DNA of 32,288 nucleotides from Meiothermus rufus DSM 22234 (lineage in GTDB: Bacteria > Deinococcota > Deinococci > Deinococcales > Thermaceae): contig NZ_AUHY01000032.1 of assembly GCF_000423425.1 (NCBI RefSeq), forward strand, positions 1 to 32,288, in the 5' to 3' direction. This document shows positions 23,219 to 30,790 of the stretch, piece after piece (the first letter of the stretch is position 1; the number at the start of each line of letters is the position of its first letter). A program made the translations under genes and the position numbers. The notes under the pieces were generated by a model. That model had not been told where the DNA came from and ran no database searches. It saw only the letters and a list, made by a program, of their open reading frames with translations.

Positions 23219-24472
23219 CTAGCGCCAGTCTTTCCAGAAGGCGTCCAAAAGCCGCTGCTCCTCGGCGGCGGCCATCCGCCACGACTCCGCCGGGTCTTTG
23301 TTTTCCAAAAGCACCCGGTTGATGGCATCGGTCATGACCTTGCGTTGGCCCAGCTCGTCCACGAAGGGGGTGGCCTTGGCGTAGGCCAGCGAGATGACAA
23401 AGGGGCCGTAGACCCGGTCTAAGGTGAGCTGGGGGTCTTTGATCAGGTCCTTGCGGGCCGGCAGCTCGCCCACTTTTTCCAGCCAGTAGCGCTGGGTTTC
23501 GCTCGAGGTCAGGAATTGCAGGAACTTAATGGAGGCCTCCCGCTTGGCCCCGGTGGCCAGGGGGGTCAGGCCGTGCAGCCAGAAGGAGCCGTAGTTAACC
23601 TTGCGGGCCCCGGCCCGCTCGTTGGGCAGCTCAGCCACGCCCCAGTTGAAGCGGGCCCCGTTGCGGATGGTGCCGATGGCAAATGAACCATCGATGATCA
23701 TCCCTACCCGGCCCGCGATGAAGGCATCACGATAGGCGTTATTACCGGGGAAGAACTGGTTGCCCAGGATGCCCACGTTGTGCTTGCGCATCCAGTCGGT
23801 GTAGAAGGTGAAGGCCCGCAGGCCCGCGGCATCGCCGTAGAGCACCCGCCGTCCGTCGTCGGAGTAGGGCCGCCCGCCAAACTGCCGCACCAGTACCTCC
23901 CGCACCAGGTGGTGGTCCTGGCCGTCGGGGGCCATGGCGTAGCCCAACTGGGTGTAGCGGTTGCCCTCCCGAACGGTCAGTTTGGCCGCGATGGCGATGA
24001 ACTCGTCCCAGGTTTTAGGGGGGGTACGGAAGCCGGCGGCGCTGAGCAGATCGCGGTTGTAGAACAGGGCCAGGGTGCGCACCGCGGTGGGCAGGCCATA
24101 GAGCCTGCCCCCCACCCTGGAGGCCTGGGCAATGGCGGCGAACTCGTTATCCAGCACCTTGGCGAGGTCTTCTGGCAAAGGCTGTAGGTAGCCGGCCTTG
24201 ACCCAGGTCGGCAACCAGCCGTAGAAGAGGTTGACCACATCCGGCCCCTGCCCCGCCGGGATGGCCGTGGCCACCTTTTGCTGGTAGGCATCGTAGGGGA
24301 AGGTTTCGTGCCGCACCCGGATGCCGGGGTTGGCCGCCTCGAAGCGCTTGATCAGTTCGTTGACGGCCTCCACCTTGCTACGGAAGTCGTACTGCCAGTA
24401 GGTGATGGTTACCGGGCTTTGCGCCCAGGCCAGGCCGAACAAAACCAGTAGCGGAACAAGAACTCTTAGCAT
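23219..24472 (-). CDS. Sugar ABC transporter substrate-binding protein (family 1)
   Basis: The product is 417 residues from ATG 24472, chosen because GGAGG lies 7-8 bases upstream; the open frame to 24583 is longer but lacks signals. A signal peptide (MLRVLVPLLVLFGLAWAQ) without a lipobox Cys indicates a soluble or otherwise anchored periplasmic protein. The mature part has the family 1 solute-binding pattern: TITYWQYDFRSKVEAVNELI, GPDVVNLFYGWLP, LYGLPTAVRTLALFYNRDLL and AFIAGRVGMIIDGSFAIG. It heads the operon with the two permeases. A perfect TATAAT upstream suggests it is well expressed. Confidence 0.92.
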   Translation of the reverse strand: MLRVLVPLLVLFGLAWAQSPVTITYWQYDFRSKVEAVNELIKRFEAANPGIRVRHETFPYDAYQQKVATAIPAGQGPDVVNLFYGWLPTWVKAGYLQPLPEDLAKVLDNEFAAIAQASRVGGRLYGLPTAVRTLALFYNRDLLSAAGFRTPPKTWDEFIAIAAKLTVREGNRYTQLGYAMAPDGQDHHLVREVLVRQFGGRPYSDDGRRVLYGDAAGLRAFTFYTDWMRKHNVGILGNQFFPGNNAYRDAFIAGRVGMIIDGSFAIGTIRNGARFNWGVAELPNERAGARKVNYGSFWLHGLTPLATGAKREASIKFLQFLTSSETQRYWLEKVGELPARKDLIKDPQLTLDRVYGPFVISLAYAKATPFVDELGQRKVMTDAINRVLLENKDPAESWRMAAAEEQRLLDAFWKDWR

Positions 24473-24508
24473 GGCGTGTCCTCCTCGGGGGGTAGCGGTT
24501 GTTTTTGG

Positions 24509-24514
24509 ATTATA
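24509..24514 (-). promoter_or_regulatory. -10 element (TATAAT) of the sugar ABC operon
   Basis: A perfect TATAAT on the minus strand lies 36 bases before ATG 24472, giving a short leader with a GGAGG ribosome site. This contrasts with the leaderless genes elsewhere in the window. The -35 is weak (TTCCTT at 24533-24538, 18-base spacer). Confidence 0.55.
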
Positions 24515-24551
24515 CGGCTCGTGCGGAGAGCGAAGGAAAGCCAGGAACAAT

Positions 24552-24980
24552 CTAGATGTCCAGCCCCTCGAGGGAGACCCCACCGTGGGCCACTAGCTCG
24601 ACCTTGCGCCCCTGCTCGCTGGGCAGAAGGCGAATTTCCAAGCTATCGGGGAAGACCTCGGGCCGTCCCCACTCGATGAGCACCAGCCGGGCCTCGGGCA
24701 GGTAGTCCTCCAGGCCCAGGTGGTATAGCTCGGCCTGGTCGGCCATGCGGTAGGCGTCGATGTGCACCAGCAGGCCGGCTGGGGTGGGGTACTCGTGAAT
24801 CAGGGTGTAGGTGGGGCTGGTCACCTCGCCGCTAAACCCCAGGGCCTGGGCAATGAACCGGACCAGGGTGGTCTTGCCCGCCCCCAAAGGCCCGGTGAGC
24901 AGCACCAGCGCCCCTTCGGGCAGGCTTTGTGCCAGCCGCTGGGCCAGGGCTTGGGTGTCCTCGAGGCTTTGCAGATACAC
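24552..24980 (-). CDS. tsaE: tRNA threonylcarbamoyladenosine biosynthesis ATPase TsaE
   Basis: The product is 142 residues, the normal TsaE/YjeE size. The P-loop GPLGAGKTTLVR begins at residue 30. The family motifs SPTYTLIHEYP, HIDAYRM and LVLIEWGRPEVFPD follow. TsaE supports TsaB-TsaD in forming t6A at position 37 of ANN-decoding tRNAs. The start is GTG (24978-24980) with TAAGCT 6 bases upstream, a leaderless arrangement. The gene ends 79 bases before the sugar binding-protein start; a separate TATAAT lies in that gap. Confidence 0.93.
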   Translation of the reverse strand: MYLQSLEDTQALAQRLAQSLPEGALVLLTGPLGAGKTTLVRFIAQALGFSGEVTSPTYTLIHEYPTPAGLLVHIDAYRMADQAELYHLGLEDYLPEARLVLIEWGRPEVFPDSLEIRLLPSEQGRKVELVAHGGVSLEGLDI

Positions 24981-24986
24981 CTGCCC

Positions 24987-24992
24987 AGCTTA
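24987..24992 (-). promoter_or_regulatory. -10 element (TAAGCT) for tsaE
   Basis: On the minus strand TAAGCT is followed by 6 bases and the GTG start. No Shine-Dalgarno sequence is present. It lies about 50 bases from the divergent MFS gene promoter region. Confidence 0.4.
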
Positions 24993-25056
24993 CCTAAAAG
25001 CACCGGTGGACTGGTACCCAATCGCATGGGGTTGAGGGTGGCATAATGGCCCGGTT

Positions 25057-26280
25057 ATGCCTTCCACCCGAACGGCCTCTATAACGTTCATTTTGATCTC
25101 CGTGCTTATCAACGTGATGGGGTTGGGGCTGGTTATCCCCGTGCTGCCCAAGCTGATCGAAACCCTGGCCGGCAGCACCGAGGCCGGAGCCCGGCTCAAC
25201 GGCCTCTTTTTCGCGGTTTATGCCCTGATGCAGTTCGCCTTTGGCCCCTTTCTGGGCCTCTTATCCGACCGCTATGGCCGTCGTCCGGTGCTGCTGGCTT
25301 CGCTGCTGGGCACCGGCATCGACTACCTGATTGCTGCCCTGACCCAGTCCATCTGGGTGCTCTTTTTGGCTCGAGTGGTGGCCGGGGCCCTGGGGGCCAG
25401 CCTTTCTACGGCCAACGCCTACATTGCCGACATCTCCCGGCCCGAGGAGCGGGCGCGCAACTTCGGCCTGATTGGGGCGACCTTCGGCATGGGTTTTGTC
25501 CTGGGGCCGGTGGTGGGGGGGGTTCTGGGCAACATCGACCTGCGGCTGCCCTTCTACTTTGCTGCCGGGCTGGCCTTTCTCAACTTCCTGTACGGCTACT
25601 TTGTGCTGCCCGAGTCGCTCAAGCCGGAAAACCGCAACTTCCAGGCCCGCTCCCTCAACCCCTTCGTGGCCCTGCGGGTTCTGGGCCAGACCCCTGTGCT
25701 GCGCGGCCTGACCTTTAGCCTCTCGCTCATCTTCCTGGCCTTTGGGGCCTTGCAAAGCGTCTGGGTGCTCTACACCGCCTATAAGTTTGGTTGGCAGCCT
25801 TTGGAGGTGGGCTTTTCTCTCTTTCTGGTGGGGCTGGGCGGGGTGGTGGTGCAGGCCGGCCTGGTCAGGCCGGTGGTGGCCCGGCTGGGCGAGCGCCGGG
25901 CGCTGGTGCTGGCCCAGATGGTGGGGATTTTTTCCTTTACCCTGTATGGCTTGGCCACCCAGGGCTGGATGATGTACGCCATCATCGCCCTGGCCGCCCT
26001 GAGCAACCTGGGCCAGCCTTTGGTGCAGTCCTTCCTGACCCGCGAGGTCTCGCCCCAGCAGCAAGGGGCCTTGCAAGGGGCATTGGCCGGGGTACAGAGC
26101 CTTACCGTGGCCGCTGGGGGGCTGCTGGGCGGGCTTTTATTCTCGCTGGTGGCTCGAGCGGGGCTTCCTTCCTGGCTGGTGGGCCTGCCCTTCTTCGCCG
26201 GGGCCATGCTGTATTTGCTGGCAGCGGCCAACACCTACCGGCTTTTCCGGCGCAATAGGGCCCCAGTGGCCGCCGACTAG
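25057..26280 (+). CDS. MFS efflux transporter, TetA/drug:H+ antiporter type
   Basis: The product is 407 residues with twelve predicted membrane helices. Helix one region [19 protein letters not shown] and the loop 2-3 motif [14 protein letters not shown] are typical of the TetA/multidrug drug:proton antiporters, as is the helix-5 region [16 protein letters not shown]. The substrate is not predictable from this. ATG 25057 follows a CATAAT sequence (25042-25047) by 9 bases, a weaker version of the leaderless -10 pattern. The gene diverges from tsaE. Its TAG overlaps the stop of the convergent macro-domain gene (CTAG, 26277-26280). Confidence 0.88.
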   Translation: MPSTRTASITFILISVLINVMGLGLVIPVLPKLIETLAGSTEAGARLNGLFFAVYALMQFAFGPFLGLLSDRYGRRPVLLASLLGTGIDYLIAALTQSIWVLFLARVVAGALGASLSTANAYIADISRPEERARNFGLIGATFGMGFVLGPVVGGVLGNIDLRLPFYFAAGLAFLNFLYGYFVLPESLKPENRNFQARSLNPFVALRVLGQTPVLRGLTFSLSLIFLAFGALQSVWVLYTAYKFGWQPLEVGFSLFLVGLGGVVVQAGLVRPVVARLGERRALVLAQMVGIFSFTLYGLATQGWMMYAIIALAALSNLGQPLVQSFLTREVSPQQQGALQGALAGVQSLTVAAGGLLGGLLFSLVARAGLPSWLVGLPFFAGAMLYLLAAANTYRLFRRNRAPVAAD

Positions 26281-26765
26281 CCTCTGGCCAAGGCCTGCCG
26301 GATGGCTTCGGCATCGGCGGGGCTGTAGCCGTAGAGGGTGATCTCCAGGGTATCGGGGGCTTTCCGTAGCTCTGCCAACATGACCTCGAGCACGGCCCCA
26401 ACCGGCAGCCCTCCCACCCCGGTGCCCAGGAGGGGGAAGGCTACCCGCCGCAGGTTGTGCTGCAGGGCCAGGGCCAGCGCGGCTTTGGTGGCGCTCTGCA
26501 CGCTTTGCAAGGTGGCCGGCTGGTCCCCCAGGACTGCGGCGTGGATCACGTGGCGCACGGCAAGCTGCCCCGCCCCGGTCAGGGCGGCCTGGCCGACCTG
26601 GATGGGCCCGTGGCGGTCGCACTCCTCCTGGATGCTGGGGCCGCCTTTGCGCCGGATGGCCCCAGCCACCCCAGCCCCCAGAACCAGGTGGTTGTTGGCG
26701 GCGTTCACAATGGCATCGCCCACGAACTCGGTGATGTCGCCTTGGGCTACTTGGAGGCGGGCCAT
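26277..26765 (-). CDS. Macro-domain (ADP-ribose-binding) protein
   Basis: The product is 162 residues, essentially one macro domain. The ADP-ribose contacts are [20 protein letters not shown] (about 9-28) and the Gly-rich loop LGAGVAGAI (29-37). The later motif [13 protein letters not shown] is the usual phosphate-binding strand-loop. Such proteins bind or hydrolyse ADP-ribose, O-acetyl-ADP-ribose or ADP-ribosylated targets; no ADP-ribosyltransferase toxin is adjacent. The start is ATG 26763-26765, with TACAAT 6 bases upstream. Confidence 0.92.
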   Translation of the reverse strand: MARLQVAQGDITEFVGDAIVNAANNHLVLGAGVAGAIRRKGGPSIQEECDRHGPIQVGQAALTGAGQLAVRHVIHAAVLGDQPATLQSVQSATKAALALALQHNLRRVAFPLLGTGVGGLPVGAVLEVMLAELRKAPDTLEITLYGYSPADAEAIRQALARG

Positions 26766-26771
26766 GGGGTC

Positions 26772-26777
26772 ATTGTA
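26772..26777 (-). promoter_or_regulatory. -10 element (TACAAT) for the macro-domain gene
   Basis: On the minus strand TACAAT is followed by 6 bases and ATG. It lies in the 22-base gap between the C45 peptidase stop and this gene, so the gene has its own leaderless promoter. Confidence 0.5.
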
Positions 26778-26787
26778 CGCCGGGGGG

Positions 26788-27876
26788 CTAAAGGCTGTAG
26801 CGGGTGTAAGGGTTCTCGTGCGGGGGGCCGTCGGAGACCCACATCTCCCGGGTGCCCAGGTTCATAATCACCGAGACGATGGTGCGGTAGGGCTCGCCCA
26901 GGGCGTACTCTTCCGCGCTGGCGGTACGGCAGACCGCATAGGGGGCCCCTTCGCGGTCGGAGAGGGCTGCCTGGAGGTCTTGCAGGCTGGGTTTTTTTAC
27001 CTGAGAGAGCCGCTTTTGCAGGCGTTCGGCCCGGTGCTGCGAGCGGTCGAGCCACTCGATCGGGGGTACCTCGATGCCGAAGCGCTCGGGGGCGATGTAG
27101 TGGTTGGCGTGCACCAGCCAGCGCGGGTCTTCCCAGCGGGCCACCCCCTGGGGTGAGACCTCGAGGTCCACCGCTTTATCCCCCTGGCCCAGCAGGAAGT
27201 TGCCCGACTGGGTGCGGGGGGGGGTTAGGATGGCAGCCTCGGCTTCGGCCAGGGTTTTCTGCCGTAGTGCTTGGTAGGTGCGCAGGTGGAAGGGCGGGCC
27301 CAGCTTAGCCCAGTCGTCGCCGAGCGAGACCAGCCCGTTGATGCACAGCCCCAGCCCGTGGTTGTTAAGACCCATCTTGCCGCCGAAGATGCCCGCCTCG
27401 GTAAAGGCCAGCACCTGGGTGCCGTCGGGCTCGGTGATGTGCTGCAGGGCCCCCTGTACCCCTTCCATCCAGTCCCAGTTCTGGCCCAGCCAGAGGTTCC
27501 CGTCGGCGCTTTCGCCGGGCATCAGGGCAAAGGCGGTGCAGCCGTTGGGGGCCTCGCGGCCTGGGTAGACCGCCTCCTGGCCGAACTGGTGGTAGACGAT
27601 CTCGTAGCGCACGTTGAGGGTGGCAATGTCGAGCAAAGGCTGGCCCGACCCTAAGGCGAGGCCCTCCAGGCCTTGCACATAGGCCGGGCTTTGCTGGCGC
27701 AGGGCCTCGAGGTAGCGTGCCCCCCGGGCGCGGGCCTCGCGGGGGGAGAGATGGCACTCCACCTCGAAGCGCTGAAAGTAGAGCTCTACGTTGTGGGCGA
27801 TGCGGTCGGAAAGGGCTTTTCCCTGGGCGAGGCCTTGGTCGTAGGGTGGGCCTTCAAGGCGCAGATAAGGCAACAT
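26788..27876 (-). CDS. C45-family autoproteolytic acyltransferase/hydrolase
   Basis: The product is 362 residues from ATG 27876; TATACT lies 7 bases upstream, which favours it over an in-frame start at 27894. The N-terminal part ([20 protein letters not shown]) and the NGCTAFAL site, with Cys near 113, match the Ntn-hydrolase C45 group. There the bond before that Cys is cut and Cys becomes the nucleophile. [12 protein letters not shown] and [20 protein letters not shown] are further family segments. Relatives include penicillin acyl-CoA:6-APA acyltransferase; most bacterial members have unknown amide substrates. It overlaps nothing but lies one base from the phosphatase stop. Confidence 0.85.
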   Translation of the reverse strand: MLPYLRLEGPPYDQGLAQGKALSDRIAHNVELYFQRFEVECHLSPREARARGARYLEALRQQSPAYVQGLEGLALGSGQPLLDIATLNVRYEIVYHQFGQEAVYPGREAPNGCTAFALMPGESADGNLWLGQNWDWMEGVQGALQHITEPDGTQVLAFTEAGIFGGKMGLNNHGLGLCINGLVSLGDDWAKLGPPFHLRTYQALRQKTLAEAEAAILTPPRTQSGNFLLGQGDKAVDLEVSPQGVARWEDPRWLVHANHYIAPERFGIEVPPIEWLDRSQHRAERLQKRLSQVKKPSLQDLQAALSDREGAPYAVCRTASAEEYALGEPYRTIVSVIMNLGTREMWVSDGPPHENPYTRYSL

Positions 27877-27877
27877 C

Positions 27878-28675
27878 TCACCCAGTATAGGCAAGCGGAA
27901 AGACGAAACCGGGCCCCTTTTTCCACAGGGCCGGGTCGATGTTGTAGCAAAGCCCCTGGTTGTACTCGAGCGGGCCGCGCACCTCCTCCGGGGGGCAGCC
28001 CACCAGGGCGAAGATGGGGGTGTGGCCGTGAACCAGGCGACAGGCGCCCATCTGCTCTAAAAAAGCTTTGCTCAGGGAAAGCCCCCCACGGAGGAAGGCC
28101 AGCCGGTCGGCGAAGCCGTCAATCAACTGCTCCCAGGCCTCGAGGTTGTCGGTATGTAGTAGCTCGAGCAGGTTTTGGTTAATCTGCTCCAGGCTCTTTC
28201 CCCACTCCAGATAAAATAGGCTGTCGGCGTGCATTAGCAGGGTGTCGCCTACCTGGGCCAGTGCCGGTCGGCGGGCCAGCCAGGCCAGATGGGCCGGACT
28301 CAGGCGTTTGAAGTCGTGAACCCGGCCACCTACTCCCTGATCTTGCCAGAGTTCGTAGAAGGTGACGCGGTAGCCCTCACGCCTCGAGCGGGGCAGCTCT
28401 AGCTGACAAAAGCGGTGAGCTGCCAGAAGTAGCACATCGTGGTTGCCCAGAAGGGCCTGCACCCCACCCCCGGCAGCCTGGGCCTCGGCCTCGAGGCGCA
28501 TCAGCAGCTCAATAACCCCGATGCCGTCGGGGCCGCGGTCGGTATAGTCGCCCAGGAACCAGAGCTGGGCCTGGCCCCCGGTCCACTCGAGGGCTGGGCC
28601 AATAAACCCCTCGCGCTGCAAAAGCTGCACCAGGGCGTCCAGGCAGCCATGAACATCGCCAATCGCAAAGTGCAT
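27878..28675 (-). CDS. Calcineurin-like metallophosphatase (Ser/Thr phosphatase type)
   Basis: The product is 265 residues from ATG 28675. The metal-binding motifs are complete and in order: GDVHG (6-10), GDYTDRG (42-48), GNHD (77-80) and, late, HGHTP. This is the phosphoprotein phosphatase arrangement with two metal ions; targets could be proteins or small phosphoesters such as diadenosine polyphosphates. A TTG at 28681 would add two residues, but ATG lies 9 bases after TACTAT. The gene diverges from the chromate-transport pair through an overlapping promoter and ends within the C45 gene's promoter. Confidence 0.88.
   Translation of the reverse strand: MHFAIGDVHGCLDALVQLLQREGFIGPALEWTGGQAQLWFLGDYTDRGPDGIGVIELLMRLEAEAQAAGGGVQALLGNHDVLLLAAHRFCQLELPRSRREGYRVTFYELWQDQGVGGRVHDFKRLSPAHLAWLARRPALAQVGDTLLMHADSLFYLEWGKSLEQINQNLLELLHTDNLEAWEQLIDGFADRLAFLRGGLSLSKAFLEQMGACRLVHGHTPIFALVGCPPEEVRGPLEYNQGLCYNIDPALWKKGPGFVFPLAYTG
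27884..27889 (-). promoter_or_regulatory. -10 element (TATACT) for the C45 gene
   Basis: TATACT on the minus strand lies 7 bases before ATG 27876 and inside the last codons of the phosphatase gene. It fixes the start of the C45 protein and implies a leaderless message. Confidence 0.5.
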
Positions 28676-28691
28676 TGCCAATGCATAGTAT
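28671..28691. promoter_or_regulatory. Symmetric divergent promoter with 15-bp palindrome
   Basis: ATAGTAT (28685-28691) reads TACTAT on the minus strand and TAGTAT on the plus strand, so both divergent genes share one overlapping -10. Distances to the starts are 9 and 10 bases. The perfect palindrome TGCATTG-c-CAATGCA (28671-28685) abuts it and covers the phosphatase start codon, a likely operator. Confidence 0.5.
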
Positions 28692-28701
28692 CATCCGTAG
28701 C

Positions 28702-29274
28702 ATGAAAATTCCGCGCAGCAAGCTGTTCTGGGCCTTTTTGCAGGTGGGTCTGGTGGCCTTTGGCGGAGGCGGGCAGGCCCAGCTTTACCAGGCTATCGTG
28801 CGGCGGCGGGGTTGGATGGGGGAGCGGGAGTTCCTCGAGACTGCGGCACTGTGCCGCATCCTGCCGGGGCCGGTCTTCGCCAACACCGCCGCCCATATCG
28901 GCATGCGGCTGGGAGGGGTGGTAGGGGGGATACTGGCGTTGTTGGGGGTGCTAACCCCCGGGGCTTTGCTGATGTTTCTGCTGAGCTTTGCCTATTTCCG
29001 TTTTGGGGCCCGGCCTGGTTCACTGGCCGAGAGTGCCCTCGATGGGGTAGCTGCCGCGGCCATCGGACTGATTCTGGCCACCATGCTGCAGCAGGCCCCC
29101 TTGGCCTTAAACTCCCTCAAGGCAGGGGGGTTGGCCCTGGGGGTTTTCCTGACCTACGGCCTACTGCACTGGCCCTTGTTGCTGGTGCTGCTTTTGTTTG
29201 TGCCGCTAGGTATGGCCCTATACTGGCAGGAAGCCGCCGAAGCCTGGAGCCCGGAGGTGGGTTCGCGTGACTGA
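28702..29274 (+). CDS. Short-chain chromate transporter, N-terminal-type half (ChrA family)
   Basis: The product is 190 residues from ATG 28702; a TTG at 28675 would add nine residues but lies upstream of the -10. It carries one CHR domain: KLFWAFLQVGLVAFGGGGQA at the start and LPGPVFANTAAHIGMRLGG, with about five to six hydrophobic segments. Short-chain CHR proteins come as adjacent pairs with opposite topology that together replace one long ChrA; they export chromate, and sometimes sulfate or other oxyanions have been suggested. The second half overlaps by eight bases (29267-29274). Confidence 0.85.
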   Translation: MKIPRSKLFWAFLQVGLVAFGGGGQAQLYQAIVRRRGWMGEREFLETAALCRILPGPVFANTAAHIGMRLGGVVGGILALLGVLTPGALLMFLLSFAYFRFGARPGSLAESALDGVAAAAIGLILATMLQQAPLALNSLKAGGLALGVFLTYGLLHWPLLLVLLLFVPLGMALYWQEAAEAWSPEVGSRD

Positions 29275-29785
29275 GGTGCTCGAGGTCTTCCTGGCTTTTT
29301 TGCGCTTTGGCCTGCTGAGTTTTGGTGGGGGTATGGCCAACCTGCCCGAGATGGCCCGGGTCATCATCGGCAACGGCTGGGTTACGGGCCAGGCCTTTGC
29401 CGATGGTTTCGCCTTGGGGCAGTTTGTGCCGGGGCCCAACATGCTGGCGGTGGTGTTTTACGGTCTGAGTGCGGCTGGCCTGCCGGGCGCTTTGGCCGCC
29501 ATGCTGGGTATGTTTTTGCCTGGGGCGGTAGGGGCCATGTGGCTGGTGAAGGGCTGGGAATGGATGGCCAAGGCGCGCTGGAGCAGGGCGGTGCGTAAGG
29601 CCTTGGTACCCATCAGCATGGGCTTGAGCGCCAGCATGGTGCTGGTCTTGATCCAGCTCGGGGTGGACACCCTCTTCTGGGGTGGAGGGGTGCTGCTGGC
29701 CTGCTACTTGGTCTACCGCGGGGTGCCGGTGTGGGCGGTGATTGGCGGAGGAGCGCTCTTGGGGCTATGGGTAGGGTTGGTCTAA
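29267..29785 (+). CDS. Short-chain chromate transporter, C-terminal-type half (ChrA family)
   Basis: The product is 172 residues from GTG 29267. It has one CHR domain: VFLAFLRFGLLSFGGGMANL and the paired motif ALGQFVPGPNMLAVVFYG, which match the equivalent positions of the first half. About five hydrophobic segments follow. It is translated in a different frame, starting inside the end of the first gene, so the two are coupled and likely form a heteromer. It ends 30 bases before the convergent GNAT gene; no hairpin is obvious in that gap. Confidence 0.85.
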   Translation: MTEVLEVFLAFLRFGLLSFGGGMANLPEMARVIIGNGWVTGQAFADGFALGQFVPGPNMLAVVFYGLSAAGLPGALAAMLGMFLPGAVGAMWLVKGWEWMAKARWSRAVRKALVPISMGLSASMVLVLIQLGVDTLFWGGGVLLACYLVYRGVPVWAVIGGGALLGLWVGLV

Positions 29786-29815
29786 AAGCGCTCTTCGCAA
29801 GCAGGGCCCGCCTTC

Positions 29816-30778
29816 CTATTCTGCACCCAGCTTTTTAACCCAGTCGATCCAGGCGGGCTGCTTCACAAAGCCCAGGGCCTCGTTGATGGCCAGCATGGCG
29901 CGGTTGCCCACCTCGTTGCCGGTGCGGATTTCCCTGGCCCCGGTGGCTTTGGCCAGCGCAATGGCCCGCAGCTTGAGAGCCAGGGCCAGCCCTTTGCGGC
30001 GGTAGGCCCGGCGGGTTCCGGTAAGGCCGGTGTAGAGGTAGTCACCGTCGGTCTTCCAGAGGGTGCTCATGGCCACGTACTGTCCGCTGCGCTGGTCCAC
30101 CGCTACCAGATAGCCCTCGGGCCAGTAGTACCGGCTGCCGAAGACCCACCGGCAGTAGTCTTCAAAGGGCACCTCGCTGATGGCCTCGGGGCGCGGTACG
30201 TCGAGGCGGGCCTCGAGCCAGAGGTCGTAGGCTTTTTGCCGGTAATCTGGGTCGTCTTCCAGTTCCTTCAGGCTTTTGAGCGCGAACCCGGCGGCCTCTA
30301 CTGCCTCGATTTTTCCGGTGTAGGGAGTAAAATCGAAGCGCTGTACCTCGAGTCTCGACTCCCAGTAGCGCATCTTTTCCACAAAGCCCAGCTTTTTTAG
30401 CCAGACCAGGGCCCGGGCCTGGTCTTCCCGGGTGCTGCACAGAAGGGAGATGGGGTCGTAAGGCGCTAGCGCTTCCATAACCCGCTGGTACAACGCCTTG
30501 CCAATGCCCTGCCCCCGGAACTCCGGGTGCACCGTGATGCCTAGGGCGAACTTCTGCGGGTGGTACATGCCCTCGTGCTGGGTGTACTCGCCCACCCCCA
30601 CAATCCGCTGGTCTACCTCGGCCACAAAGCGTCCCCACCGTATCTCGGGGGCGTGGAGGTCGTTTTCCCGCAGCCGGGCTTCGCTATGCACCTCGTCGGG
30701 CCAGGCCGCGTTGAGCAATTGGGCAATGGCTGGGTAGTCGGTCTCTGCGAAGGGCCGTAAGTTGACCTTGAATGGCAT
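29816..30778 (-). CDS. Double GNAT-domain N-acetyltransferase
   Basis: The product is 320 residues with two GNAT domains. The first has the acetyl-CoA loop FRGQGIGKALYQRVMEAL. The second has RRAYRRKGLALALKLRAIAL followed by GAREIRTGNEVGNRAMLAIN and EALGFV. Tandem GNAT proteins of this type resemble the mycothiol-synthase architecture, but the acceptor substrate is unknown. The ATG has GAGGAAGG a few bases upstream and is 12 bases downstream of a paralogous gene, with which it forms an operon. The tandem pair probably arose by duplication. Confidence 0.87.
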   Translation of the reverse strand: MPFKVNLRPFAETDYPAIAQLLNAAWPDEVHSEARLRENDLHAPEIRWGRFVAEVDQRIVGVGEYTQHEGMYHPQKFALGITVHPEFRGQGIGKALYQRVMEALAPYDPISLLCSTREDQARALVWLKKLGFVEKMRYWESRLEVQRFDFTPYTGKIEAVEAAGFALKSLKELEDDPDYRQKAYDLWLEARLDVPRPEAISEVPFEDYCRWVFGSRYYWPEGYLVAVDQRSGQYVAMSTLWKTDGDYLYTGLTGTRRAYRRKGLALALKLRAIALAKATGAREIRTGNEVGNRAMLAINEALGFVKQPAWIDWVKKLGAE

Positions 30779-30790
30779 ACCTTCCTCGAT

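Noticed and set aside
21483-24472. Incomplete ABC importer because no ATPase gene is present
   Set aside because: Sugar importers of this family commonly use a shared ATPase encoded elsewhere, so the absence is ordinary.
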